Source: Dactylosporangium sucinum
GTDB lineage: Bacteria; Actinomycetota; Actinomycetes; Mycobacteriales; Micromonosporaceae
DNA length: 64,000 bases
Assembly (NCBI RefSeq): GCF_014647515.1
Contig: NZ_BMPI01000003.1
Span: 62,001-126,000, forward strand
Direction of reading: 5' to 3'
Part shown: positions 24,695-33,359 of the stretch, piece after piece
How positions within the stretch are numbered: position 1 is the first letter of the stretch
Layout of the letters: every line of letters begins with the position of its first letter
Notes under the pieces: model-generated
Told to the model about the DNA's origin: nothing
What the model saw: only the letters and a program-made list of their open reading frames with translations
Databases searched by the model: none
Program-made: the position numbers and the translations under genes

Positions 24695-25620
24695 AGCAGG
24701 CCGCCCTCGCGCAGCGCCGGCCACAGCCCGGCGGGCGGCGGGGCGGCGAACAGGGCGGCGTTGCGGCGGACCTGCTCGGGCGCGTCGGCGCCGACGACGA
24801 CGCTGCGCACCGCCGGGTCGCTGCCGGCGAACGCGAGCGCCGCCGCGGGCAGGCTGGTCCCGTGCTCGGCGCACCGGGCGGCGATGGCCCGGGCCCGCTC
24901 GACGAGCGCCCCCGGCGCGGTCCCGTACTCGTACGGCAGCCCGTCGTGCGGCTCGGCCTCGGCGAGCAGGCCGCTGTTGAACACGCCGGCGTTGAGCACC
25001 CCGACGCCGTGCTCGGCGCACGCCGGCAGCAGCTCCTCGCGGGCCGGCTGCTCCAGCAGCGTGAACCGCCCGGCGACCATCACCACGTCCGGGCCGCACT
25101 CGCGCACGAACCGGGTCAGCACGGCCGCGTCCTTCGAGCCGGCCCCGAGGGCGGTCACGATCCCCTCGTCGCGCAGCTCGGCGAGCGCCCGCCAGCCCTC
25201 GCCGAACGCCACGTCAGCGTGGCCCTCCGGGTCGTGCAGCAGGGCGACGTCGAGCCGGTCCAGCCCGAGCCGGGTGAGGCTCTCGTCGATCGAGCGCCGC
25301 ACCCCGTCGCGGGAGAAGTCGCGGACCCGCCGGTGCGTGGCCGGCACGACGAACCCCTCCGCGGTGTCGAGACCGCCCCCGTCGGTCTCGACGAGCAGGC
25401 GGCCGACCTTGGTGCTGATCCGGTACTGCTCGCGCGGCCGGTCGCGCAGGGCGGCGCCGAGCCGGCGCTCGGAGAGGCCGAGCCCGTAGTGGGGGGCGGT
25501 GTCGAAGTACCGGATCCCGGCGTCCCAGGCGGCGTCGACGGTCGCGCGGGCGCGCTCGTCGTCGATCGCGTGGTACAGGTTGCCGAGCTGGGCGCAGCCG
25601 AGCCCGAGTTCGGCCGTCAT
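24691..25620 (-). CDS. Aldo/keto reductase, L-fucose/aldose 1-dehydrogenase type
   Basis: The 309-residue enzyme has the AKR tetrad: Asp and Tyr in YFDTAPHYGLG, Lys in RISTKVGRLL, and His in VALLHDPEGH. The starting sequence GLGCAQLGNLY and the APHYGLGLSERRLG motif are typical of D-threo-aldose (L-fucose) 1-dehydrogenase and pyridoxal 4-dehydrogenase relatives. It would oxidise the sugar to the lactone that the next enzyme opens. ATG 25620 overlaps the SDR stop (ATGA), showing operon organisation. Confidence 0.87.
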   Translation of the reverse strand: MTAELGLGCAQLGNLYHAIDDERARATVDAAWDAGIRYFDTAPHYGLGLSERRLGAALRDRPREQYRISTKVGRLLVETDGGGLDTAEGFVVPATHRRVRDFSRDGVRRSIDESLTRLGLDRLDVALLHDPEGHADVAFGEGWRALAELRDEGIVTALGAGSKDAAVLTRFVRECGPDVVMVAGRFTLLEQPAREELLPACAEHGVGVLNAGVFNSGLLAEAEPHDGLPYEYGTAPGALVERARAIAARCAEHGTSLPAAALAFAGSDPAVRSVVVGADAPEQVRRNAALFAAPPPAGLWPALREGGLL

Positions 25621-26372
25621 GTGGCCGGCCTGAGGCGCAGGCCGTGCATGCCGCCGTCGACGGCGAGGACCGTGCCCGTGGTGGCTCCCGCGAGCGGGCT
25701 GGCGAGGTAGCCGATGGCGGCGGCGACCTCCTCCGCGCTGACCAGGCGGCCGGTGGGCTGGCGGGCCTTGAGCGCGGCGAGCTCGGCGTCGGGGTCGGCG
25801 GCCCGGGCGAGCAGGCGGCGGATCCAGGGCGTGTCGGCGGTGCCCGGGTTGACGCAGCAGACCCGGATGCCCTCGCGGACGTGGTCGGCGGCCATGGCCG
25901 CGGTGAGCGCCTGGACGGCGCCCTTGCTGGCGCTGTACAGCGCCCGGTCGGGCAGTCCGGCGTGCGCGGCGATGGAGCAGGTGTTGACGATCGCGGCGTG
26001 CTCGGACCGGCGCAGGTGCGGCAGCGCGGCCCGGCTCACGCGCACCATCCCGACGACGTTGACGTCGAGCACGCGGTGCCACTCGTCGTCGGCGTTGTCC
26101 TCGACGGTGCCGACGGCGCCGATGCCGGCGTTGTTGACGAGGATGTCGAGCCGCCCGAGCCACGCGACGGCGTCCTCGATCCCGGCCCGCACGGTCGCGT
26201 CGTCGGTGACGTCGGCGACGACCCCGTGCAGCGGCTCCGGCAACTCGTCGATCTTCAGGTCGAGGCAGGCGACGCGGGCGCCGCGCTCGGCCAGGTGGAG
26301 GGCTGTGGCCAGCCCGATCCCGGACGCCCCGCCGGTGACGACGGCCCCGAGCCCTTGAAACTCACCGTTCAC
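25617..26372 (-). CDS. Short-chain dehydrogenase/reductase, sugar-acid type
   Basis: The 251-residue SDR has cofactor motif TGGASGIG, Asp of VACLDLK (NAD preference), NNAG, catalytic Ser in TCSIAAH, YSASK, and PGTADTPW. It resembles 2-keto-3-deoxy-L-fuconate or L-rhamnonate dehydrogenases. I used GTG 26372 with GGGGGA upstream rather than the ATG at 26453, whose extra 27 residues show no family similarity. It is the first gene of the SDR-AKR-lactonase-regulator operon, downstream of the large inverted repeat. Confidence 0.87.
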   Translation of the reverse strand: MNGEFQGLGAVVTGGASGIGLATALHLAERGARVACLDLKIDELPEPLHGVVADVTDDATVRAGIEDAVAWLGRLDILVNNAGIGAVGTVEDNADDEWHRVLDVNVVGMVRVSRAALPHLRRSEHAAIVNTCSIAAHAGLPDRALYSASKGAVQALTAAMAADHVREGIRVCCVNPGTADTPWIRRLLARAADPDAELAALKARQPTGRLVSAEEVAAAIGYLASPLAGATTGTVLAVDGGMHGLRLRPAT

Positions 26373-26540
26373 TGATCCCCCAAATACATCGGAGGACTGC
26401 TGTCTACCAGCCGACCTCACGGGTGCACAAGTACCCACATCGGCTACAGACATCGGATGCCTGCCCGGACGGCCACTTGTCGGACGGAGACCAGCTTAGA
26501 AACGCCACAGCCACGCACCCGACGGACACCACGCCGGTCC

Positions 26541-26646
26541 CCGCCCCCCTTTTGCGTCGATCTTGCAGTTGTGGTGCCTGACAAACCCGGACAATCACGG
26601 AGTGTCCTGGCACCACAACTGCAAGATCGACGCAAAAGGGGGGCGG
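26541..26646. repeat. Long perfect inverted repeat (38-bp arms)
   Basis: Arms at 26541-26578 and 26609-26646 are exact inverted copies, separated by 30 bases. The arm contains the core GATCTTGCAGTTGTGGTGCC and ends in a C6/G6 run. Inside the spacer GACA (26580-26583) and TGTC (26603-26606) could extend the stem. It begins 9 bases after the DUF916 gene stop and lies in the 282-base gap before the SDR start. It may act as a terminator, but the arm length suggests a MITE-like or repeated intergenic palindrome. Confidence 0.85.
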
Positions 26647-26654
26647 TGGGGCGG

Positions 26655-27734
26655 TCAGGAGGGTTGGGTCGACTTTTCGCGGAGGGCCTGCTCGACGGCC
26701 TTGCGCACGCGGGCGTCCTCGCGCAGCTTGCGCCGAGCCCGGTTGCGGCGCATCAGGAGGTACACCCCGGCGACGGCCGCGACCAGGATGAGGATCAGCA
26801 GCAGCAGCGCCCACGGGATCGCCCAGCTGTGCGCCGAGGCCTGGACCTGCTTGAGCGACGTGGTGGAGCCCGACGCGTCGGTGAGCAGCGGCGTGAGCGT
26901 CGCGGTGGCGGCCAGCCGGCCCGACGTCGCCACGCCGTGGACGGGCACCGTCATCGTCCAGCTCTCGCCCGGAAGCAGATCCGGCGGCGACTTGACCTCG
27001 CCCGCGTCGGCGCGCAGCCACCCGAACGGGCCGGAGACCGACACCGTCTGCCTGGCCGTCAGGATGGCGTTGCCGGTGTTGTGGATCCGGTACGTGACGG
27101 TGGCGTCGCGCTTGGTGAACGGGTTCCAGAATGAGCCGGAGTAGTCGACGTGCAGGTCCTCGATCGCGAGGCCCGGCTTGAGCGCGCCGCTGACCCGCAG
27201 CTTGATCCGGATCCCGAGGCGCCGCTCGACGTTGACGCCCTGGGCGGCGTCGGGCTGCGTCAGCGAGGTGACGATGCCGCCCGCGTAGTCGCCGGGCGTG
27301 GCGTTGCCCGCAACGGTGACCGTGAAGGGAATCTCGACCGTCTCCCCGGGCTGGATCGCGACGCGCTCGCGGTCGGCGTGGACCCAGGCGCCGATGCCGA
27401 CGGACTTCTTGTCCCTGGTGAGCAAGTCGAGCTGACCCGTGCCGGTCGTGTAGCCGTCGGCGGTGTAGACCGACAGGTCGAGCGGGGCCTTGCCGCGGTT
27501 GGCGACGACCATCGCGTCCTGGGCCTGCCCACCGGGGTTGACGGCGTAGCTGAAGCTGGACCGGTCGGCGCCGTAGCTGTTCGAGGCCGTCCTGACGGTC
27601 CAGGCGACATCGCCCTCCGCCAGAGCTGGAGTGGCACCCAGGCCGGTGACCGCGAACGTGGCGAGCAGTGCCGCGGCGACGGTACGGGCCAGGGCGGTGA
27701 CGACGGTCTTCCGGTGCGTTGTGGACGCGTGCAT
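26655..27734 (-). CDS. DUF916-type (WxL-interacting) surface membrane protein
   Basis: The 359-residue protein has a Sec signal peptide (about 1-39, ending ATPALA), an Ig-like DUF916 domain starting WTVRTASNSYGADRSSFSYA (about 45-185), a second beta-rich domain with PGESWTMTVPVHG, one transmembrane helix (about 306-328) and a basic cytoplasmic tail. DUF916 proteins are the membrane partners of WxL-domain proteins at the cell surface. The adjacent upstream gene encodes a phosphatase with a WxL-like C-terminus, which supports that pairing. Confidence 0.83.
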   Translation of the reverse strand: MHASTTHRKTVVTALARTVAAALLATFAVTGLGATPALAEGDVAWTVRTASNSYGADRSSFSYAVNPGGQAQDAMVVANRGKAPLDLSVYTADGYTTGTGQLDLLTRDKKSVGIGAWVHADRERVAIQPGETVEIPFTVTVAGNATPGDYAGGIVTSLTQPDAAQGVNVERRLGIRIKLRVSGALKPGLAIEDLHVDYSGSFWNPFTKRDATVTYRIHNTGNAILTARQTVSVSGPFGWLRADAGEVKSPPDLLPGESWTMTVPVHGVATSGRLAATATLTPLLTDASGSTTSLKQVQASAHSWAIPWALLLLILILVAAVAGVYLLMRRNRARRKLREDARVRKAVEQALREKSTQPS

Positions 27735-27773
27735 CTCGAAGTCCTCGGGCGGTCTCGGGTCGGACTGGAACGA

Positions 27774-27811
27774 CTGGCGGGGCAGGCACCCGAAGGTGCC
27801 GACCCCGCCAG
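27774..27811 (-). terminator. Stable hairpin with UUCG-type tetraloop
   Basis: In the minus-strand RNA, CUGGCGGGG pairs with CCCCGCCAG, then after a 2x2 internal mismatch GGCACC pairs with GGUGCC, closed by a UUCG tetraloop. It lies between the phosphatase stop (27827) and the DUF916 start (27734). It may end or attenuate the phosphatase transcript, or act as an RNA stability element that separates expression of the two genes. There is no U-tract. Confidence 0.6.
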
Positions 27812-27826
27812 GTGCAACGGGTACGG

Positions 27827-29809
27827 TCAGCTGCTCAGCGCAGTGATCGTGAGGGTCGAGCGGTAGCTACCCTTGTCGACGCTGCCCGGGACCTTCAGTT
27901 CCAGGTCGGCGCCGAGCCGGGCGGTGCCCTTCGGGTGACCCTGGTCCGCCCAGCCGAGGGCGCGCGAGACCGAGAGGCCCTGGCCGTGGTCGTCGTAGGC
28001 GGACGGAACCGCCCCGCTGGCCTGGGCACCGGCACCGGCCAGGAGCACCTTCGGCGTCCAGCCGAGGTACGCACCCGAGAACGTCTTGTCGGCGTCCCGG
28101 AAGTCGCTCGTGCTGGCCGAGATCGACCAGGGCGCGAGCGAGCGCCGGTTGTCCGACACGAGGATCGGGTTGATCTGGCCCGTCGCCGCGAAGTAGTCGC
28201 CGTTGTTGTCCACGGCGGTACCGAGGTCCACGAGGCCGTTGTAGCCGTCGATCGTCCAGCCGAACTCGCCCGGAGCAGCGTTGGGCACGTTCACCTGGAT
28301 GGACTGGCCGTCGCCCTGGTACGGGTGCACGGTGACCTTGTCGACGATCGAGCCGACCGGCTGGCCGGCCGTGGTGTTGTTGCACCACGAGACCTTGCCC
28401 AGCTCGACCGCGGCGTTCGGCGCCGCACAGGTGCCGCTGCGGAGGTTCTCGACGACGAGCTTGTCGTTGCGCACCTGAACCTTGACGTAGCTCCGAACGT
28501 GCTCCTGGTTCTGCACCGAGTTGTACCAGTAGTTGTTCGGGTTCAACGGGTCAGCACCGTTACCGGCACCGCTGGTGCCGCTGTTGTCAGGAGCGGTGAT
28601 GTCGTAGTACTTCGAGCCCGAGGCGGAGTTGCCCGTCACGTAGATGACGCCGCCCGGACCGGGGAACACGTCGGCGGCGCCGGGCTGCTCGGCCGGGTTC
28701 GCCTTCTCACCGTTCTTGATCTCGTAGCTGCGGGAGTAGCTGTGGTCGTGACCCTGCAGCACGAGGTCGACACCAAGGTTGGAGAAGGCCGTCGGGAAGT
28801 CGACCCGGCGCACCTTGTTGTCGCCGTCCTTGGCGTGGTCAGCCGGCGAGTAGATCGCGTGGTGGTAGACGAGCACCGTCCACTTGGCCTCAGCGCCGTG
28901 CTGGTTGATGACGTTGGTGACGTACGCGATGTGCGCAGCGTCGCCGCCGCCACCGGAGGTGGTGGTGTAGCTGTTGCTGTTCAGGTCGATGAACAGCACA
29001 TCCTTGTAGATGTACCAGTAGTCACCGCCGGACTGGGTGCCGGCCGGGTTCCCGTTGCCGTACAGCGGGGCCGACCGGTCCGTGTTCGGGGTGAACAGGT
29101 GCTGCTCGTACGCCTTGCCACCGACATCGTGGTTGCCGATGGTGGCGGCCCAGGGGTACTGGCGCAGCTTGTCGGGAGCGAGGAACGCGGTCCACTGGGA
29201 CTCCGTGTTCGCCGTCTCGACCTGGTCACCACCCGACACCAGCAGCTCGGCGTCCGGGTTGGCCGCGAGCGAGACGTCGAGGGTGTCCTGCCAACCGGCC
29301 TGGTCCTTCGCCACGTTGCCGGACGCCCCGATCTGCGGGTCGCCGTAGAACAGGAAGTCGTAGTCGCCTTCGAAGTCCTGCGTCTTGAACGAGTACGTCG
29401 GGGACCAGTTGCCCTCGGAGCCGACCCGGTACGAGTACTGGACCTTCTCCTGCAGGCCGGAGAGCGTCGCGTGGCGGTTGAAGCCGCCACTGGTCGCGAT
29501 GTTCGCTCCGCCGATGGCGTCGAAGGTGGCCGCGCCGGCCGGGAACTCGCCGTTGACGAGCGAGGCGGTCGGGGCGACCTGGACCTTCTGGACGGTGTCG
29601 GCCGACGAGTACCAGGTCACGATGCGCTGGGTCTCGTTGGCGCCGACGCCGAGGATGATGCCGCTGAGCGTGGCGGGGTCCGCAGCGCTGGCGGGAGTCG
29701 CCAGACCGCTGGTGAGGGCCATCGTCAGGCCCAGGGCGGCCGCGGTGGCCCCTGCGGCCATGCGGCGCCGCGCAGGCCCGGAGGCCCGCTTGGAGGTTCG
29801 TGCTTTCAC
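27827..29809 (-). CDS. Secreted purple-acid-phosphatase-type metallophosphoesterase with WxL-like C-terminal domain
   Basis: The 660-residue exported protein has a signal peptide of about 43 residues. A fibronectin-like N-terminal domain follows (about 45-145), then a calcineurin-type metallophosphoesterase domain (about 148-400) with all metal motifs: FYGDPQIG, GGDQVE, GNHD, VYHHAIY and QGHDHSYSR. The C-terminal 140 residues (LGWTPKVLLAGAG...ARLGADLELKVPGSVDKG) look like a WxL cell-wall-binding domain. It would hydrolyse phosphomonoesters or diesters at the cell surface. The start is GTG 29809 with GGGAAG upstream. The downstream DUF916 gene encodes a plausible membrane receptor for this tail. 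Confidence 0.85.
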   Translation of the reverse strand: MKARTSKRASGPARRRMAAGATAAALGLTMALTSGLATPASAADPATLSGIILGVGANETQRIVTWYSSADTVQKVQVAPTASLVNGEFPAGAATFDAIGGANIATSGGFNRHATLSGLQEKVQYSYRVGSEGNWSPTYSFKTQDFEGDYDFLFYGDPQIGASGNVAKDQAGWQDTLDVSLAANPDAELLVSGGDQVETANTESQWTAFLAPDKLRQYPWAATIGNHDVGGKAYEQHLFTPNTDRSAPLYGNGNPAGTQSGGDYWYIYKDVLFIDLNSNSYTTTSGGGGDAAHIAYVTNVINQHGAEAKWTVLVYHHAIYSPADHAKDGDNKVRRVDFPTAFSNLGVDLVLQGHDHSYSRSYEIKNGEKANPAEQPGAADVFPGPGGVIYVTGNSASGSKYYDITAPDNSGTSGAGNGADPLNPNNYWYNSVQNQEHVRSYVKVQVRNDKLVVENLRSGTCAAPNAAVELGKVSWCNNTTAGQPVGSIVDKVTVHPYQGDGQSIQVNVPNAAPGEFGWTIDGYNGLVDLGTAVDNNGDYFAATGQINPILVSDNRRSLAPWSISASTSDFRDADKTFSGAYLGWTPKVLLAGAGAQASGAVPSAYDDHGQGLSVSRALGWADQGHPKGTARLGADLELKVPGSVDKGSYRSTLTITALSS

Positions 29810-29922
29810 GGGTTTCTTCCCTTTTCCGATGGAGGTACAGGAAAAGCGGATTCAACGTTTCGCCACTCGATGAACCGGCCGTGAATTTGATCTTGCGGCC
29901 AGTCGCAGCCTCCGTGCTGTTC

Positions 29923-31140
29923 TCAAGGCCAGATCACACGTTCCACAAACCAGATAAGGCCCATAACGGACACGCCGGCAGCAATTGTGCCGGTCGTCCA
30001 GAGACCGGCTTTCGGCACCCGGTGGCGCAGCACGATGAGGAGCGGAAAGACGACGGCGACAATGGCGAGCTGCACAACTTCGATACCGACGTTGAACACG
30101 AGCAACGACCACAGCAGCGTCCACGACCACGCCTCATTGATGCCCAGCGCTCCCGCGAAGCCCAGGCCGTGTACGAGGCCGAAGCAGAACACGACACCGA
30201 GGCGGGTCCAGCCCGCACGGTCCAGGCTGAAATGGCTGTGCCCGGCCGTCTCCAGGTCGGTCGCATGGCCGCCGCGCCGCCAGATCCGCCACAGGTGCCA
30301 GCCGGCGACCACGGCGATCGACAGCGCGATGACGGGCTCCACGACCCTCGCCGGCACGTCGACCAGGCCGAGGGCGGCGAGCATGAACGTCACCGAGTGC
30401 GCCAGGGTGAAGCTGGTGGCGGCGAGCACGATCTCCCGGAGGCGGCGCGACCCGGCGATGAGCGCGAGCAGGAACAGGACGTGATCGATCCCGGTCAGCA
30501 GGTGCTCGGCGCCCAGGCGGAAGAACTCCCAGAACCGCTCGTACCACGACTGGCCGGTCGAGAAGGACGGCCGCGCCGCGTCGAGGGCCGCGCTGCCCGA
30601 GCGCCCGTCGATCTCGTAGGTGACGATCGTCTTGGTGCCCTTGACGTAGCCCTCGGTGTCGGGGAACAGCACGCTGCGCACCTCGTGCTCGGCGCGCCCC
30701 TGCGGGCAGGCCCAGTCGAGCAGCAGCTTGGCGTACGGCACGCCCTCCTGCCGGCCCATCGTGAAGCCGCCCACCGGAGCCGGCGCGCAGGCCCTGCCGT
30801 CCGCGGTGACCGAGAGGCGCCCGGTGACGTACTGCACGACCGACGCCGCATGGGTGTCGAGTGCCGCGGCCTGCCGCTCGGTGTCACCGTCGTCGAATGC
30901 GGCGGTACCCGCCCGATAGAGCGGATCGTTGTTCTCGAAATCGGCGGCGGACACGACAAGAAGGTCGTACTCGAGTTCCACCGCCGTCCGGACACGGCCC
31001 TCGTCACCGGCGGTGATGTGAACGTATACGGTCGAGGTGAAACCGTGGGCGAACGCCGGTCCGGCGCTCAGTAGCGTCAGCACCGCCGCGGCTATCCCGG
31101 CGACAGTGACGAAAATGACAGAGCGGGCGCGTTGCAACAT
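29923..31140 (-). CDS. HupE/UreJ-type membrane protein with extracytoplasmic N-terminal domain
   Basis: The 405-residue protein has a signal sequence (about 1-32), an extracytoplasmic domain of about 165 residues, and a C-terminal block of about seven hydrophobic helices. The helices contain the HupE_UreJ_2 motifs GAEHLLTGIDHVLFLLAL, TLAHSVTFMLAALG and GLVHGLGFAGALG, with conserved metal-ligand-like His residues. Relatives are metal (nickel or cobalt) permeases or redox-linked membrane proteins. The gene is upstream of the phosphatase on the same strand (113-base gap with a small inverted repeat), so it could supply metal for the secreted phosphatase; that is inference. Confidence 0.82.
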   Translation of the reverse strand: MLQRARSVIFVTVAGIAAAVLTLLSAGPAFAHGFTSTVYVHITAGDEGRVRTAVELEYDLLVVSAADFENNDPLYRAGTAAFDDGDTERQAAALDTHAASVVQYVTGRLSVTADGRACAPAPVGGFTMGRQEGVPYAKLLLDWACPQGRAEHEVRSVLFPDTEGYVKGTKTIVTYEIDGRSGSAALDAARPSFSTGQSWYERFWEFFRLGAEHLLTGIDHVLFLLALIAGSRRLREIVLAATSFTLAHSVTFMLAALGLVDVPARVVEPVIALSIAVVAGWHLWRIWRRGGHATDLETAGHSHFSLDRAGWTRLGVVFCFGLVHGLGFAGALGINEAWSWTLLWSLLVFNVGIEVVQLAIVAVVFPLLIVLRHRVPKAGLWTTGTIAAGVSVMGLIWFVERVIWP

Positions 31141-31313
31141 GCGGCTCCTTTACGTGGCCAGTGCACGTTGCACGTCATTGGCGAACACAAGCCGGACCGC
31201 CGACGAACCGCTGGAAAACAAACACCTGGATCGGCGCCCGGCGGGTTGAAGGCGGCCGGAACTGCGATAGGAATTACGCGCACATCCCGTCACCACCGGG
31301 GAGGACGATCGCC

Positions 31314-31985
31314 TTGCGCCGCCCGATTCGGGCCGTTGCCACGCTGGCCGCCGCCGCGCTCGTCGCCGGCTGCGGCGCCGCCGGCGACGACTGGTCCCGG
31401 CCGCACCCCAGTCCCGCTCCCGTCGGCACGCTCGGCCCGGGGTTCATCGACCCGTCCACCCCGCCCACCCCCGAGGGGACCGTCACGCCGGCGGCCGGTT
31501 CCTGGACCGGGGTCCACCCGTCGAGGGGCTACCGTGTGGTGCTGGTCACCGCGGGCGACGACCGCCCGACGCAGGAGCTCGTGACGGCGGTCAAGGAGTG
31601 GGCGAAGGCCGAGGACGTCGACCTCAGGACGATCGTCGCCAAGGACCCCCACGACCTCATCCCCACCATCACCGGGGCCATGGACATGGGCCCGGACCTC
31701 ATCGTCAGCGCGGGCAACGACCTCATCGACCCCATGGCGACGGTCACCGCGAGCCACCTGTCGCAGCAGTTCCTCGTGGTGGGCGCGGAGCTGGCCGAGC
31801 CGACGCACAACGTCACGGCGGTCGACTGGTCCGGCGCGTCGTTCCGCGGCGAGGGGCTCGGCATGTCCTCGACCTACGACCCCGCCTCGTTCACCCCCGA
31901 GCGCTGCTCGGCCGCCATCCGGGCGGGTGTGGCGGCCGTGCTGCACAACTGGACCGGCATCGTGATCTGGCTCGACCACCTCTAG
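31314..31985 (+). CDS. Lipoprotein, periplasmic-binding-protein-like
   Basis: From TTG 31314, preceded by GGGGAGGA at a good distance, the 223-residue product starts with a lipoprotein signal (RRPIRAVATLAAAALVAGC; lipobox LVAGC, Cys about residue 20). A Pro/Ser-rich linker follows, then a mixed alpha/beta domain with YRVVLVTAGDDRPTQELVTA and GPDLIVSAGNDLIDPMA. This resembles the N-terminal lobe of type-1 periplasmic binding proteins (BMP family), but it is too short for two full lobes. The upstream in-frame ATG (31161) lacks a Shine-Dalgarno sequence. It is divergent from the HupE gene, and no transporter is adjacent. Confidence 0.7.
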   Translation: MRRPIRAVATLAAAALVAGCGAAGDDWSRPHPSPAPVGTLGPGFIDPSTPPTPEGTVTPAAGSWTGVHPSRGYRVVLVTAGDDRPTQELVTAVKEWAKAEDVDLRTIVAKDPHDLIPTITGAMDMGPDLIVSAGNDLIDPMATVTASHLSQQFLVVGAELAEPTHNVTAVDWSGASFRGEGLGMSSTYDPASFTPERCSAAIRAGVAAVLHNWTGIVIWLDHL

Positions 31986-32222
31986 GTCGTAGGTCGGTGG
32001 GCCTCGTGCCGTTGTGAACCAGGCGACCCCGGGCACGCGCCAGGCGGTCGCGCGCCCGCGCCCGCTCCGGCTGACCCGCGCCCTCCCCGCCGTACCGCGC
32101 GTCGTGCTCCGCCACCGGATCCGTCACCGGATCGGCCATGCCGGCCGACCCTGGTGATGAGTTGTCGCGCCCGCAACCGTCATACCTACGACGGGGGCAC
32201 GACGAGGCGGAAGGATGACGTG

Positions 32223-33221
32223 ATGAGTGCGAACACGGGGCTGGAGGAGCTGGGCGTGAGCGGTCTGGGCGAGGTCGACGAACCGGCGTTCTCGGGGCTG
32301 GCGGAGCGGCACCGGCGGGAGCTGCACGTGCACTGCTACCGGATGCTCGGGTCCTTCGAGGACGCCGAGGACACCGTGCAGGAGACGTTCCTGCGTGCCT
32401 GGCGGCGGCGGGAGACCTTCGAGGGGCGCTCGACGTTCCGGGCCTGGCTGTACCGGATCGCCACCAACGCCTGCCTGGACCTGCTCGCCAAGTGCCGCCC
32501 GGAGCCGGCGACCGGCGGCGAGGTGCTGTGGCTGCAGCCCTACCCGGACCGGCTGCTCGACGAGCTGCCCGCGGGCGACGCGGACGAGCCGGAGGCCGTC
32601 GCCGTCGCGCGGGAGACGATCGAGCTGGCGTACCTGGTCGCGGTCCAGCACCTCGCGCCGCGCCCGCGGGCCGTGCTGATCCTGCGGGACGTGCTCGGCT
32701 GGCCGGCGAAGGACGTCGCGGAGCTCCTCGGGGACTCCGTCAACTCCGTGAACAGCGCGCTGCAGCGGGCCCGCGCCGGCATGCGGGAGCACCTGCCCGC
32801 CGAGCGGCAGGACTGGACCGGCGGCGAGGAGGACGCCGGGACCCGGGAGCTGGTGCGCCGCTACACCGACGCCAGCGTGGCCACGGACATCGACCGGCTC
32901 GCCGCGCTGCTGCGCGACGACGTCCGCTGCTCGATGCCGCCCACGCCGGGCCTGCACGTCGGCCGCGACGCGGTGGTGAACGACTGGGTCGAGAGCGGCT
33001 TCGAGGACCTGCAGCACCTGCGCGCCGTCCCCACCTCCGTGAACCGGCAGCCCGCCGTCGCCTTCTACCTCTGGCGGGAGCGGGAGGGCGCGTACCTGCC
33101 GCTGACGATCGACGTCCTGCGCGTCACCGGCGGGGCGATCACCGAGATCGTCACGTTCCACGACGACCAGTTCCCGCGGCTCGGGCTGCCGCAGCGCCTG
33201 CCGGCGGACGGCACGGAGTAG
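32223..33221 (+). CDS. ECF sigma factor with SnoaL-like C-terminal domain (SigG/SigJ type)
   Basis: The 332-residue protein has sigma region 2 (HCYRMLGSFEDAEDTVQETF, about 38-57, then WLYRIATNACLDLL) and region 4 (LRDVLGWPAKDVAELLGDSV, about 155-175). A C-terminal NTF2/SnoaL-like domain follows (about 215-325, RDDVRCSMPPTPGLHVGRDA). Such C-terminal domains replace anti-sigma control in several actinobacterial ECF groups. GGAAGGA precedes ATG 32223. The DUF6069 gene follows 138 bases downstream and could be a target; no anti-sigma gene is present. Confidence 0.9.
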   Translation: MSANTGLEELGVSGLGEVDEPAFSGLAERHRRELHVHCYRMLGSFEDAEDTVQETFLRAWRRRETFEGRSTFRAWLYRIATNACLDLLAKCRPEPATGGEVLWLQPYPDRLLDELPAGDADEPEAVAVARETIELAYLVAVQHLAPRPRAVLILRDVLGWPAKDVAELLGDSVNSVNSALQRARAGMREHLPAERQDWTGGEEDAGTRELVRRYTDASVATDIDRLAALLRDDVRCSMPPTPGLHVGRDAVVNDWVESGFEDLQHLRAVPTSVNRQPAVAFYLWREREGAYLPLTIDVLRVTGGAITEIVTFHDDQFPRLGLPQRLPADGTE

Positions 33222-33359
33222 TCCCGGAGCGGACGCTCGCGCTGCGCGGTGCTCCGGCTCCGCGGCACCGGCGTCCGCGCCCTGCGCCACCCGGCCGTCG
33301 CACGGCGAGGGTGCGCATCGTCACGCCCAGGATCAGTCACCGGATGATGGAGGAACGAC

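Noticed and set aside
27719-29884. Plus-strand 721-codon frame
   Set aside because: Antisense of the phosphatase gene, which has a signal peptide and all metal motifs.
31986-32139. Minus-strand frame starting MADPVTDPVAEHDARYGG that looks like a PPOX-family N-terminus with a frameshift
   Set aside because: The similarity is short and composition-driven, and the second half (GVAWFTTARGPP) needs a frame change; too weak to annotate, though it would be another remnant beside an ECF sigma gene.
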